From Solibacillus cecembensis (GTDB lineage: Bacteria > Bacillota > Bacilli > Bacillales_A > Planococcaceae): DNA of 64,000 bases. This document shows positions 26,980 through 35,618 of this stretch, piece by piece (within the stretch, counting starts at the first letter, position 1; each line of letters starts with the position of its first letter). The notes under the pieces are model-generated. The model was not told where the DNA came from. It saw only the letters and a list, made by a program, of their open reading frames with translations, and made no database searches. Position numbers and translations under genes: made by a program. The stretch lies in contig NZ_LMBZ01000010.1 in assembly GCF_001439635.1 (NCBI RefSeq), positions 747 to 64,746 on the forward strand. Direction: 5' to 3'.

Positions 26980-27735
26980 TTAGCTTTGCTTTGGTAAATC
27001 TGAATAATACTTTTTCCCGATATACGTTTGTACGATTAATATAAATCCTCCAACAGACCAATATAAAGGTAGTGCGGCCATAGATGAAAATGAAATGAAT
27101 ACAATCATTATCGGTGAAATATACATCATCAATTTCATCTGAGCTTTTTGAGCCTCTGGAACTGTTGCTAATGAAACTTTTGATTGGATAAAATAAATAA
27201 TTCCCGCAACTGCTGTCATAATCATATCCGGGGAACCTAAGCTAAACCACAAAAATTCATGTGATTTTACATCTGCAGAATGCGAAATAGCAAAATATAA
27301 TCCCATAATGATCGGCAATTGAATGAGCATTGGCAAACAACCCATATTGATTGGATTGACACCTGCACTTCTATAAACTTGCATCATTTCTTGCTGGAGT
27401 GCCCTTTGCTCTTCCTTCGATTCAACTGCTTTTAAATTTTTCTGAATCTCATCCATTTTCGGCTTAATTTCATCCATCTTCACGCGCATAACCGCTTGAG
27501 AGCGATAGTTTTTTAACATAAAGGGCATTAAAATTAATCGAATGAGTACTGTGATTGTAATAATGGCTAATCCGTAACTTCCGTTAAAAATAGTGTTTCC
27601 TAAGAAATCTAATAAAAAATTCATCGGTTTTACAAAAGTACTATAAAAAAAACCTTCTCCATTTTCCACAGACTGACAACCTGTTAGAACAACAGCTGTC
27701 ATAGCAAATAGAACAAATAACTTCCATCGTTTCAT
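26980..27735 (-). CDS. yidC: Membrane protein insertase YidC/Oxa1 (SpoIIIJ/MisC type)
   Basis: A 251-residue Gram-positive YidC. The signal peptide ends in the lipobox VLTGC, so it is a lipoprotein. The Oxa1 core has five membrane segments; the first holds LIRLILMPFMLKNYRSQAVM with the hydrophilic-groove arginine, and GVNPINMGCLPMLIQLPIIMGLY follows. It inserts membrane proteins alone or with Sec. It is not next to rnpA/rpmH, so it is likely a second copy. Confidence 0.92.
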   Translation of the reverse strand: MKRWKLFVLFAMTAVVLTGCQSVENGEGFFYSTFVKPMNFLLDFLGNTIFNGSYGLAIITITVLIRLILMPFMLKNYRSQAVMRVKMDEIKPKMDEIQKNLKAVESKEEQRALQQEMMQVYRSAGVNPINMGCLPMLIQLPIIMGLYFAISHSADVKSHEFLWFSLGSPDMIMTAVAGIIYFIQSKVSLATVPEAQKAQMKLMMYISPIMIVFISFSSMAALPLYWSVGGFILIVQTYIGKKYYSDLPKQS

Positions 27736-27749
27736 AGTTCACCTTCTCA

Positions 27750-27782
27750 TTAAAAATCTGTACCAACCGCCTGGGCTTAACT
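27750..27782 (+). repeat. Truncated structured repeat, copy E
   Basis: TTAAAAATCTGTACCAACC then GCCTGGGCTTAACT matches the right arm of the left module in copies B and C. The partner arm is absent, so it is a remnant. It lies just upstream of yidC. Confidence 0.55.
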
Positions 27783-28008
27783 ATTTTGAAGTATAACGCA
27801 CTTTTAACAAAACATAAAATCACAGGTACATCTTCAACTAAATTTTTTCCACAACAAAAAAACTGCACTCACAATTTGTTGATTTCGGGCACAGAATTGC
27901 CTTCACAACTGGTTTGTAGCGCAGAATTTATAAGGTTTATATTTCTATTTTCCAAATTAATTGATTTACAAATAAACATATTGTTAATCTTGTACTAAGC
28001 CCTCTATT

Positions 28009-28803
28009 TTATACATTCTCATACTCGATTTCCGTCATTTCAAAACGATAAAATTCATGGTGAAGCTCATCACGGAAATGCTTCGGCGTTACACCCGTAT
28101 ACTTTTTGAAAATTCGCGTGAAATAGCTCTGATTACAGAAGTGGAATTGTTCAGAAATAGACGTAATCCCCTTATTTGTATGACGCAAATAATATTGAGA
28201 CTCTTCCACTCGACGAACATTTAAATACTCTACTAATGTAATGCCCACATGTTCACGGAATATACGTGATAAATGACTTGTACTAATATGAAAATTCGTG
28301 GCAATGCTCTCAACTGTTAAATCGTTTTCAAGCTCATCATTAATATACATAATTACCTTATTAACCGTTTGATGACGGAATGTAGGCTGCTTACGATCTG
28401 CAATAAAATACACATAAAAATCAATTAGATCATCGGCGAATTGCAAAAATTCAGCATCTTTCATTGAATTTTCAATCATATCAGCGCAAGCTAAATTAAA
28501 TGCAAATGCTTTTTTCGATGGAACTTGATTATCAAGCAATTTACGCGCAACAATCGATGAGACAGTAATGAAGTAGTGACGTACAACTTTAATAACCTGC
28601 TTGCCAAAACGTGCAGATAAAATATCAATAATCTCATGTAATGTCTTCTTTGCTTTCGTCGCCTCTAAATGATAAACCTCAAATAAGAGCTTCGACTCCA
28701 ATACATAAAAGTCCTCAATACCCACGTATTGATTGATAGTATCAATTTCTTGGAAATACCTTTTTGAAATCGTTTCAGATATTGAATGTTGATGTAGTTG
28801 CAT
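28009..28803 (-). CDS. AraC-family transcriptional regulator
   Basis: A 264-residue regulator. The C-terminal 100 residues form the double helix-turn-helix AraC domain (NDLTVESIATNFHISTSHLSRIFREHVG, then ITSISEQFHFCNQSYFTRIFKKYTGVTPKHFR). The N-terminal 150 residues are helical and unlike the usual cupin sensor, so the signal cannot be guessed. Genes on both sides are unrelated; it may act at a distance. Confidence 0.9.
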   Translation of the reverse strand: MQLHQHSISETISKRYFQEIDTINQYVGIEDFYVLESKLLFEVYHLEATKAKKTLHEIIDILSARFGKQVIKVVRHYFITVSSIVARKLLDNQVPSKKAFAFNLACADMIENSMKDAEFLQFADDLIDFYVYFIADRKQPTFRHQTVNKVIMYINDELENDLTVESIATNFHISTSHLSRIFREHVGITLVEYLNVRRVEESQYYLRHTNKGITSISEQFHFCNQSYFTRIFKKYTGVTPKHFRDELHHEFYRFEMTEIEYENV

Positions 28804-29362
28804 AGATTATCCCATCTTTCTTCAGACATAAATATTCTGTTATTCATACGACAAACACCCTTCACGCTATGTAACGAATGGTGATGTCTCTTTTTTATCA
28901 ATCAAAAGTAATTGGACCTTTAAATGTTATGAATAAGTAAAAAGCCATGTATGTATATGTAATATGTAAAGTGAAGCGATTATTTACCATTTTATTAATA
29001 TTTTTAAGTTACAATATTTTATTTTTGTATAATTTATTTACGTTTTAGTAACTATAGTGAATATTACCATAATTTACGTTTTCCTTTCAACCTAATTTTA
29101 ACAATTCAAATAGTTCCAAAATATCAATCGATTTCCTCTTTTTTCTAATAGCACGATTATTTATTATATGTTTCATCTGAATATACATACATTTGCCACC
29201 TTTTTATTCAATAAATATCCATATTATAAGATGCTACTATAATCATTTTCGAAAGAATTTGTTCTTTCTGTATAGTAAAATAAATCTTCCCAACCTAATT
29301 GCTTTAAATATGTAGTAAAATAGTTCATAATTGTTTAAAATGCTTATAAAGAGGTGTTAGAA
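28804..29362. other. AT-rich intergenic region between divergent regulators
   Basis: About 560 bp separate the AraC gene and the LytTR gene, which point away from each other. The DNA is very AT-rich. I see no small gene with a ribosome site and no clear operator. Its length suggests regulation from both sides. Confidence 0.5.
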
Positions 29363-30013
29363 GTGGATCCAAAACAAATCGAAGAAATTATGGATGTCAT
29401 TAAAGAGTTTTTCCCAGAAAATACGTCAATTGCTATCTCAGATACAAATGAGTATCTCTACTACCAACCTAGCAAAAAAATTGACCTAAAAATTAAACCA
29501 GGTGACCCTGTTAAAGAAGGTTCTGCTGCTCATAAAGCTTTAGCTTATGGTCAAAAAATTAATTCTTATATTGAGTCTGATGTTTTTGGTGTTCCTTACT
29601 ATGGTATGAGTATCCCTCTTATCGAAGAAGGCGAGACAAAAGGGGCAATTACTGCTATTTTCCCACAAAAGCCATCACCGTTTTTAACAAATTATATCAC
29701 AGTAAAAATTGATGACTGCTGGTATCCAATTAAACACAGCGAAGTCATTTACCTTGAAACTCAACTTCGTAAAACATTTGTAAAAACAATGCACCGCGAA
29801 GGCTATCACCGCTTAAATTTAAGCGACCTAGAATTATTCTTAGCATCAGATTCGTTCATTAGATGCCATCGTTCATATATTGTTAATATTGACTTTATTG
29901 AAGAGATCCAACCAGATTCTCATTCAACATTCTTATTAATTATGAAAGATGGTACACGTATTCCAGTAAGTCAACGTTATGCAAGTTACTTCAGACGTTC
30001 TTTAGGCTTCTAA
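29363..30013 (+). CDS. LytTR-type one-component transcriptional regulator
   Basis: A 216-residue protein. The N-terminal 110 residues form a small sensor (AISDTNEYLYYQPS, GSAAHKALAYGQKINSYI, GVPYYGMSIPLIEEGETKG, resembling a PAS-like fold). The C-terminal 100 form a LytTR DNA-binding domain (VIYLETQLRKTFV, DSFIRCHRSYIVNIDFIEEI, MKDGTRIPVSQRY). No receiver domain, so it senses a ligand directly. The start is a GTG, eight bases after AGAGG. The CoA-transferase gene follows 400 bp downstream on the same strand. Confidence 0.85.
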   Translation: MDPKQIEEIMDVIKEFFPENTSIAISDTNEYLYYQPSKKIDLKIKPGDPVKEGSAAHKALAYGQKINSYIESDVFGVPYYGMSIPLIEEGETKGAITAIFPQKPSPFLTNYITVKIDDCWYPIKHSEVIYLETQLRKTFVKTMHREGYHRLNLSDLELFLASDSFIRCHRSYIVNIDFIEEIQPDSHSTFLLIMKDGTRIPVSQRYASYFRRSLGF

Positions 30014-30020
30014 TTACTAT

Positions 30021-30059
30021 ATCAAAAACGACTTGTAGATATACAAGTCGTTTTTTGAT
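30021..30059 (+). terminator. Terminator of the LytTR gene
   Basis: A long near-perfect stem (30021-30037 and 30042-30059) with a T run, soon after the stop codon. Confidence 0.88.
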
Positions 30060-30254
30060 TGTTAAAAATAGGATTACCTGTTCATTTAAGATGATATAGT
30101 TCTAATTTTCCTAATAGGTCATTCTTGATAAATAGCACTTTTGAATTGTTTTTTCAATGCATATAGTATAAATTTGCAATATAACCCTCAAAATATTTCA
30201 CGCAACTTTTACACTTACAGTCGATTAGACGTATATATTCCCTTTTATACATTT

Positions 30255-30268
30255 TTTAAGCGCTTTTA
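30255..30268. promoter_or_regulatory. Candidate CcpA (cre) site
   Basis: TTTAAGCGCTTTTA matches 12 of 14 positions of the strong cre palindrome TGWAAGCGCTTWCA. It is 150 bp upstream of the CoA-transferase gene, a plausible target of carbon control. A second palindrome (TGTCAG with CTGACA, 30318-30337) lies between it and the gene and could be the LytTR or another site. Confidence 0.45.
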
Positions 30269-30414
30269 TGTTATATGCAAAGAAAATGTGACAATTTGAT
30301 GTTATTATTATCTTATCTGTCAGCTTGTTATCTGACAAAATAAACAGAAAATTCCAACAAAATTTCCTGTTAGCTTAAAACCATTAAAAAACTTTTTAGG
30401 GGAGGATTTTTTCT

Positions 30415-31935
30415 ATGGATCCACGAGTTGAGAAACGTTTAGGTTTAAAACAATTAGCAGATAAAATCGTATCTGCACAAGAGGCTGCTGCTTTAATTCA
30501 AGATGGCACAGTAGTAGGTATGTCTGGATTTACTCGCGCTGGAGATGCAAAAGTTGTACCAATGGCTTTAGCTGAACGCGCTAAAACTGAACAAATTAAA
30601 ATTGATGTATATACAGGGGCTTCTTTAGGTCCTGAAGTTGATAACTACCTTGCTGCTGCAGGTGTTATTAATAAACGTGGACCATTCCAAGGGGACGCGG
30701 TAATGCGTGGTTTAATCAATAAAGGCGACATCAAATATGTAGACGCACATCTTTCTCACAATGCTGAGTTAGTACGTCAAGGTATTATGGGTCCAATTAA
30801 ACACTTAATTTTAGAAGCTGTTGCAATTACTGAAGATGGTTTAATTATCCCAACAAACTCTGTTGGTAACTCACCAATTTTTGCTGAGTATGCAGAAAAT
30901 ATTATTATCGAATTAAATATTTCTCACCCAGAAGCATTAATCGGTATCCACGACATCTACGTTCCAGGTGAACAAGGTAAGCGTGAAGCGATCCCTATGA
31001 TGAATGCTGAACAACGTATCGGTGAAATCGGTATCCGCGTTCCTGTTGAGAAAATCCAAGCAATCGTAATTTCTGAAGAGCCAGATGCGCCTTCATTAAT
31101 CGTTCCTCCAGATGAGGAAACTCAAAACATGGCAAACATCTTATTAGACTTCTTCCGTTCTGAAATTAAAGCGGGTCGTTTAACAAATGAACTTATGCCA
31201 TTACAATCTGGTGTAGGATCTGTTGCTAATGCTGTATTAGATGGCTTCGCTGATTCTGAATTCGAAAACTTAGTTGTTGCTTCTGAAGTATTACAAGATG
31301 CAGTATTCAACTTAATCGATGCAGGTAAAGTACGCTTTGCTGCTGCAACTTCAATTACATTAACTGAAGAATTACAGCAAAAAGTATACGGCAACTTAGA
31401 AAAGTATGCTGATAAAATTTGCTTACGTCCACAAGAAATTTCTAACCACCCAGAAATTATCCGTCGTTTAGGTTTAATCTCTATTAACACGGCACTTGAG
31501 TTGGATATTTATGGTAACGTAAACTCTACACACGTTTCAGGTACAAAAATGATGAACGGTATCGGCGGTTCTGGTGACTTCGCTCGTAACGCTCGTCTTG
31601 GTATCTTCGTAACGAAATCATATGCAAAAGGTGGCGCGATTTCTTCAATCGTACCAATGGTTTCTCACGTAGACCACACGGAACATGATGTAGATGTAAT
31701 CGTAACAGAACAAGGTATCGCGGACCTACGTGGGCTTGCTCCAAGAGAACGTGTTGAATTAATTATTAACAACTGTGCACACCCAGATTTCAAAGAGCAA
31801 TTACGCGATTACTATAACCGCGCAGTTGAAGCAACAGGTGGAGCACATACTCCTCACATCTTAGAGGAAGCTCTTTCTTGGCACGTAAATCTTGCTAAAA
31901 ACAAAACAATGAAAAAAGAAGTTGTTAAAGCTTAA
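30415..31935 (+). CDS. Acetyl-CoA hydrolase / succinyl-CoA:acetate CoA-transferase family
   Basis: A 506-residue class I CoA-transferase of the Ach1/AarC group. The N-terminal domain holds VVGMSGFTRAGDAK; the active-site glutamate is in the VVASEVLQDAVFN segment (about 290), and GIGGSGDFARNA (about 380) forms the CoA-binding loop. It moves CoA between acetate and succinate or hydrolyses acetyl-CoA. GGGGAGG lies before the ATG. Codons are strongly biased (CGT, GGT, TTC, AAC), as in abundant proteins. Confidence 0.92.
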   Translation: MDPRVEKRLGLKQLADKIVSAQEAAALIQDGTVVGMSGFTRAGDAKVVPMALAERAKTEQIKIDVYTGASLGPEVDNYLAAAGVINKRGPFQGDAVMRGLINKGDIKYVDAHLSHNAELVRQGIMGPIKHLILEAVAITEDGLIIPTNSVGNSPIFAEYAENIIIELNISHPEALIGIHDIYVPGEQGKREAIPMMNAEQRIGEIGIRVPVEKIQAIVISEEPDAPSLIVPPDEETQNMANILLDFFRSEIKAGRLTNELMPLQSGVGSVANAVLDGFADSEFENLVVASEVLQDAVFNLIDAGKVRFAAATSITLTEELQQKVYGNLEKYADKICLRPQEISNHPEIIRRLGLISINTALELDIYGNVNSTHVSGTKMMNGIGGSGDFARNARLGIFVTKSYAKGGAISSIVPMVSHVDHTEHDVDVIVTEQGIADLRGLAPRERVELIINNCAHPDFKEQLRDYYNRAVEATGGAHTPHILEEALSWHVNLAKNKTMKKEVVKA

Positions 31936-31944
31936 TTTTATTTT

Positions 31945-31980
31945 AAAAAAGACACAATTCAATTGAATTGTGTCTTTTTT
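31945..31980. terminator. Bidirectional terminator, perfect 36-nt palindrome
   Basis: AAAAAAGACACAATTCAA is followed directly by its exact complement. It lies between the convergent CoA-transferase and YtxH-like genes. Confidence 0.9.
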
Positions 31981-31996
31981 TGATGTCACACCTTAT

Positions 31997-32335
31997 CTAA
32001 GCTTGATGCTTATTAAATGCATCAATCGCCGTTTGTGCGCCGCCTTCATCGATAAACTTGTTTTCTTGAATTGTTAATGGTTTAGATCCTGCAGGTGCTT
32101 GTGCTACATCACCTGCTACGTCCCCTGTTGCAATTAATTTTTCACGCATAGAATTATTTTGTGTTGAAGTACTTCCAAAATTTTTCTTTTGATCTGCCAT
32201 TACCTTTGTTGCTTTTGTTTTTGCATCATTTAATAATTCCATTGCTTTGTCACGGTTTTCCTTTTTACTTAACATAGAGGCCACTCCAGCAACTAAACCT
32301 GCTAAAACAACACCTTTACCTTTTAATTTTGCCAT
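31997..32335 (-). CDS. YtxH-like small stress protein
   Basis: A 112-residue protein. A short N-terminal hydrophobic stretch (GVVLAGLVAGVASML) is followed by a charged helix (SKKENRDKAMELLNDAKTKATKVM) as in YtxH/general-stress proteins, then a low-complexity tail. A SigB-type promoter lies upstream at 32374-32399, which supports a general-stress role. Family assignment rests on layout more than on close identity. Confidence 0.65.
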   Translation of the reverse strand: MAKLKGKGVVLAGLVAGVASMLSKKENRDKAMELLNDAKTKATKVMADQKKNFGSTSTQNNSMREKLIATGDVAGDVAQAPAGSKPLTIQENKFIDEGGAQTAIDAFNKHQA

Positions 32336-32373
32336 TAAGCATTCCTCCCCAAAAATAATTACCTTATTGTATT

Positions 32374-32399
32374 TTTCCCCTAAACACCATAATTAAAAC
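32374..32399 (-). promoter_or_regulatory. Candidate SigB promoter of the YtxH-like gene
   Basis: On the minus strand GTTTTA (32394-32399) and GGGAAA (32374-32379) are 14 bp apart, fitting GTTTAA-N12-15-GGGWAW with one mismatch in the -35. It is about 40 bp before the start codon. Confidence 0.6.
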
Positions 32400-32484
32400 A
32401 TTTAATGCCTAAATAAATAATCTCTTCTTCTTGAAATTTTATCGTAAAAATTTCAAGTATTTATAGTATGTCTTGAATACATCT

Positions 32485-32510
32485 GTTTTATTTAAGGTAT
32501 TTTTGGGTAG
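32485..32510 (+). promoter_or_regulatory. Candidate SigB promoter of the 34-residue peptide gene
   Basis: GTTTTA (32485-32490) and GGGTAG (32505-32510) are 14 bp apart. The expected start of transcription is about 15 bases before an AAGGAG ribosome site. Confidence 0.58.
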
Positions 32511-32542
32511 ACTATTAGTATTATCGAAAAGGAGTGATGGAT

Positions 32543-32647
32543 ATGTTCCAAAATAAAGAAATCGGTTTTGAGTGGATGGAAATTTCCGCTCTTTTCGGTG
32601 TAGCACTTGTTATCACTGCCCTTATTTCATTTCTGACAACGATGTAA
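32543..32647 (+). CDS. 34-residue single-pass membrane peptide
   Basis: A short reading frame with AAGGAG eight bases before the ATG. The product begins MFQNKEIGFEWMEISAL and continues as one hydrophobic segment (FGVALVITALISFL, about residues 18-31), ending LTTM. It has its own SigB-type promoter and shares the downstream terminator with yjdJ. No family known. Similar small stress-induced membrane peptides exist in Bacillus, but this is an analogy only. Confidence 0.7.
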   Translation: MFQNKEIGFEWMEISALFGVALVITALISFLTTM

Positions 32648-32658
32648 ATACGAAAAAA

Positions 32659-32701
32659 AAGATAGCCACTCACGCAACATATTTGTGAGTAGCTATCCTT
32701 T
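32659..32701. terminator. Bidirectional terminator, peptide gene / yjdJ
   Basis: AAGATAGC-ACTCAC pairs with GTGAGT-GCTATCCTT, with a run of A on the left. Confidence 0.82.
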
Positions 32702-32725
32702 ATAGTTAGTGTATTTCATTATTTC

Positions 32726-33007
32726 CTAAACTTTTATATCGTCATACTCATTGCTTTTTTCGAATGCAGAGACAACATATGAGCAAACAGCATTTACTTT
32801 CAACTGCTCTTTTCGTGCATAGTTTGCCGCTTCATCTAATAGCTTTTTAGCTACCCCTTGACCTCGTAACACGTTAGATACGTATGTGTGGTCTATTGAC
32901 ATGATCCCGTTGTGTTCTGCCCAAGTAATTTCTGCTACACGTTGTCCGTCTAGCTCATACTCAAATGCCCCATGACCATTACTTGATTTATTCAATTTAA
33001 ATTCCAT
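32726..33007 (-). CDS. Small GNAT-fold acetyltransferase, YjdJ type
   Basis: A 93-residue minimal GNAT protein: AFEYELDGQRVAEITW, then MSIDHTYVSNVLRGQGVAKKLLDEAANYAR with the acyl-CoA pyrophosphate loop (RGQGVA), then VNAVCSYVVSAFEKSNEY. The family is called N-acetyltransferase YjdJ; substrates are unknown. GAGGAGG ribosome site. Confidence 0.88.
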   Translation of the reverse strand: MEFKLNKSSNGHGAFEYELDGQRVAEITWAEHNGIMSIDHTYVSNVLRGQGVAKKLLDEAANYARKEQLKVNAVCSYVVSAFEKSNEYDDIKV

Positions 33008-33068
33008 ACTATCCCTCCTCTTTATAAATCCAATATAGCATAATTCTGAATATTATAAAAAACAAAAA

Positions 33069-33156
33069 CCCTGGTAGAGTCACAGATTTCTGAGGAAGTT
33101 TTTAAAACTCACTCGAAAAAAATCTGGATACAATTATACCAGGGCTTAATTGATTC
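33069..33156 (-). repeat. Structured repeat, copy F (acts as a terminator)
   Basis: Read on the minus strand it begins GAATCAATTAAGCCC, as copies A-C do. Its outer stem CCCTGGTA with TACCAGGG (33137-33144 and 33069-33076) encloses CAGATTTTT-like and AAATCTGTGAC arms. TTTTTGTTTTT follows on the minus strand (33058-33068), which makes a classic intrinsic terminator for the DUF1002 gene. It begins directly after that gene's stop codon. Confidence 0.75.
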
Positions 33157-33158
33157 AT

Positions 33159-34079
33159 TTATTCTTTCGCAAACCAAGAAGAAAGCGTATCGATTAAATT
33201 GCTAAAGAAGTTTTTTACACTTTGCCAAAAGCCTTCATCTTCTAAAATAGCTCCGAATTTTTCTTCAAACTTTGAACTCAAATCTGAAAGTTGGCTTGAT
33301 AGTTTACTAAAGTCGATATTCAAATTACTAATTCGATTCATTAAATCTACTAACAGTTGGCGATCTTGTTCACTTAAATTAATTTGGAACTTCGCTAATT
33401 GCTCTTCTACAATTTTTTGTACTTCTTCTTTTGTAGCAGGCTTATTTTCAGCAATGACTTTTTTAATTTCTGTTAATAATTCCGCCACTTTTTCATCGCT
33501 TACACCAGCCGTTTCTGCTAATGTCGTCGCAACGGATAGCTCATCATTTGCAACATCTGTACGTTCGATATTTAACGTTTCACCTGTTTTCACTTCATAT
33601 GCTTTGTAAATACCTACTAATGCCGAGTGTCCTGTTACTGGCTTTGGTGCTGCAATTTCTACAATGGCATCTTCAATTCCTGCTGTTAACATCGCACTTG
33701 CATACATTTCAGATGTTACTTGTGTAATATTTTCTGGCGTAACAACACTAATTGTTAACCCTTTTCCTTTATCTTGACGTGTAATTTTTGCAGATGAGTA
33801 CATACGAGAGCTTGAATTACTGTCTTTAATATATTTTGCTAAATCTTGTCCTGAGATTGTAATTTCATCTATTTCAGATTCCTGCTCTACCCGTAAAGCC
33901 GTTTTTACATGTTCCTTTTCCTCGTTCGATAAATTACTTCCGTACACGACGATTGGTACACCTAGCTTTTCATCAATTGGTTTTTTCGTTGCTGTGTCCG
34001 CTGCAAATGTGGACATTGGAAAAACACTTGAAAGTAAAAGTGCAAATACCGCAAAGAGCGCAATCCATTTTTGTTTCAT
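33159..34079 (-). CDS. Secreted DUF1002 (YpuA-like) protein
   Basis: A 306-residue exported protein. Signal peptide with likely cleavage after STFAA (about 27). The DUF1002 domain includes GVPIVVYGSNLSNEEKEHVKTAL, SSAKITRQDKGKGLTISVVTPENIT and TAGIEDAIVEIAAPKPVTGHSALVGIYKAYE-type segments, followed by a long helical, partly coiled-coil C-terminus (about 205-290). The function in Bacillus is unknown; it acts outside the membrane. Confidence 0.88.
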   Translation of the reverse strand: MKQKWIALFAVFALLLSSVFPMSTFAADTATKKPIDEKLGVPIVVYGSNLSNEEKEHVKTALRVEQESEIDEITISGQDLAKYIKDSNSSSRMYSSAKITRQDKGKGLTISVVTPENITQVTSEMYASAMLTAGIEDAIVEIAAPKPVTGHSALVGIYKAYEVKTGETLNIERTDVANDELSVATTLAETAGVSDEKVAELLTEIKKVIAENKPATKEEVQKIVEEQLAKFQINLSEQDRQLLVDLMNRISNLNIDFSKLSSQLSDLSSKFEEKFGAILEDEGFWQSVKNFFSNLIDTLSSWFAKE

Positions 34080-34141
34080 ATTAAAATACCCCTTTCAAAA
34101 TGAACGTTTAATCCTATGTGCATTTACCTTATAGTACGAAT

Positions 34142-34184
34142 AAAAAAAGTAAAAGGTTGCAATGTTGTTAGCCTTTTACTTTTC
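34142..34184 (-). terminator. Terminator of cvfB
   Basis: AGTAAAAGG pairs with CCTTTTACT; on the minus strand a run of T follows. Confidence 0.8.
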
Positions 34185-34203
34185 TCTCTTTATTTTTGTT
34201 GGC

Positions 34204-35061
34204 TTAAACGATTTCTGTCCAGCCGTCTTGTTGTATGATTTTGCGAGCTTTCATTAACGTTCCAAGTGCGCGCTTAAATGCACCTTTACTCATATTGAAC
34301 ATTTCTTCAATTTCTTCAGGTGTTGATTTATCATGGAATGGCATCTTTCCGCCAACACTTTCCAAATAAGCAAAGATTTTTTCTGCATCTTCCCCTAGTC
34401 TTTCGTGCTTACGTGGAAGTAATGAGCCATTTAATGAGCCATCTTCCTTTACATCAACAATACGTACTTGAACATCTTGACCTAAACGCGGCTCTGCCTT
34501 CATTTCTGATTCGTGTACAAAAATGCGATACGGCGCTTCTACCCCAATTAAAAATGAACCAATTGGTAATAAGCGGTATGGACGTGCCACAATGTTTTTA
34601 TTGAATGCTTCTTCGTTCGCACCTTCATACATTTCGTTTACTTTTTCTTCTGTAATAAGGCGACCAAATAAATCACCATTGCGGTCTGTGCGTAATGTTA
34701 AATACAAATGATCCCCAGCTTGTGGCCAAACTTCCTGTACTACAGGTAAATCTTCCGCGCGTAAAAGTACTTCACGAGACGTTCCAATATCACAAAAGGC
34801 CCCTTCTTGCGTCACTTTTAATACGCGTGCCCAGCCATAATTTGCTTCTGTAATATGCGGGATTACTGTTGTTGCTTGCAAGCTACCCCGACGGTCTGTA
34901 TATAAAAATACCTTTACGCTATCGCCAATTGTTAATGCCTCTTCTACATCCGAAGTGTTTAACGGAATTTCGATATCACCGTTTGTTAAAATATAACGTG
35001 AACCTTGCTCTTCTAATATTGTTAAATCTACAACTTGTCCTGATTTCATTAATTGATTCAT
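34204..35061 (-). CDS. S1-type RNA-binding protein CvfB/YitL
   Basis: A 285-residue protein of the CvfB family: three S1-like domains (an N-terminal half, WARVLKVTQEGAFCDIGTSREVLLRAEDLP at about 85, and FLIGVEAPYRIFVHESEM at about 165) and a C-terminal winged helix (TPEEIEEMFNMSKGAFKRALGTLMKARKI). In Staphylococcus CvfB binds RNA and affects virulence gene expression. The start is the ATG at 35061, six bases after AAAGGAGA. Confidence 0.9.
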   Translation of the reverse strand: MNQLMKSGQVVDLTILEEQGSRYILTNGDIEIPLNTSDVEEALTIGDSVKVFLYTDRRGSLQATTVIPHITEANYGWARVLKVTQEGAFCDIGTSREVLLRAEDLPVVQEVWPQAGDHLYLTLRTDRNGDLFGRLITEEKVNEMYEGANEEAFNKNIVARPYRLLPIGSFLIGVEAPYRIFVHESEMKAEPRLGQDVQVRIVDVKEDGSLNGSLLPRKHERLGEDAEKIFAYLESVGGKMPFHDKSTPEEIEEMFNMSKGAFKRALGTLMKARKIIQQDGWTEIV

Positions 35062-35103
35062 TTGTCTTCTCCTTTTTCTCGTCAATCATTACTGAATATG
35101 ATT

Positions 35104-35508
35104 TTATTTCATTTGTTCTAACTTTTTTGTCAGCTCGGGCTGTTCTTCTAAAAGCTGAACAAGATCTGCAATTCTGTCTATTGAGTTCCAACTTAAATGA
35201 TGTTCAATACCTTCAACATCGTCATAAATACGTTCCTCATCCACACCAATCAGTCGTAAAAACTGCTCTAATAAATCATGTCGCTGTACGAGGCGCTTCC
35301 CTAATTTTTGCCCTTTTGATGTTAAAGTTAACCCTCGATATTTTTCATAGATTAAATATCCGTCTTTATCTAACTTTTGGACCATCTTTGTCACTGAGGA
35401 AGGCAGAACAGATAAAGCTTCCGCAATATCGGACACACGGGCATATCCTTTATTATCGATGAGTAAATATATTTGTTCTATGTGGTCCTCCATACTAGGT
35501 GTTGGCAT
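35104..35508 (-). CDS. mntR: Manganese-responsive regulator MntR (DtxR family)
   Basis: A 134-residue regulator. Every B. subtilis MntR metal ligand is in register when the start is taken at 35508: Asp8, Glu11, His77, Glu99, Glu102 and His103. The winged helix ([24 protein letters not shown]) is nearly identical. It represses manganese uptake when Mn(II) is high. GAGGGG lies eight bases before this ATG. No manganese transporter adjoins, so targets are elsewhere. Confidence 0.96.
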   Translation of the reverse strand: MPTPSMEDHIEQIYLLIDNKGYARVSDIAEALSVLPSSVTKMVQKLDKDGYLIYEKYRGLTLTSKGQKLGKRLVQRHDLLEQFLRLIGVDEERIYDDVEGIEHHLSWNSIDRIADLVQLLEEQPELTKKLEQMK

Positions 35509-35582
35509 AGTCTGTTCCCCTCTTTCCAAATAACTATCTCAAGTTTACTACATTTCCACATAAAAAGTTAACTGAAAACGGT

Positions 35583-35617
35583 AAAAGAGCCCTCTCCGGT
35601 GGTGAAGAAGGCTCTTA
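35583..35617 (-). terminator. Terminator of the ComFB-like gene region / hairpin before mntR
   Basis: AAGAGCC (35585-35591) pairs with GGCTCTT (35610-35616); on the minus strand TTTT follows. It lies after the ComFB-like gene. Confidence 0.65.
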
Positions 35618-35618
35618 T

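Noticed and set aside
34869..35462. Plus-strand 197-codon frame over cvfB and mntR
   Set aside because: It covers two well-supported minus-strand genes; composition is that of an antisense shadow.
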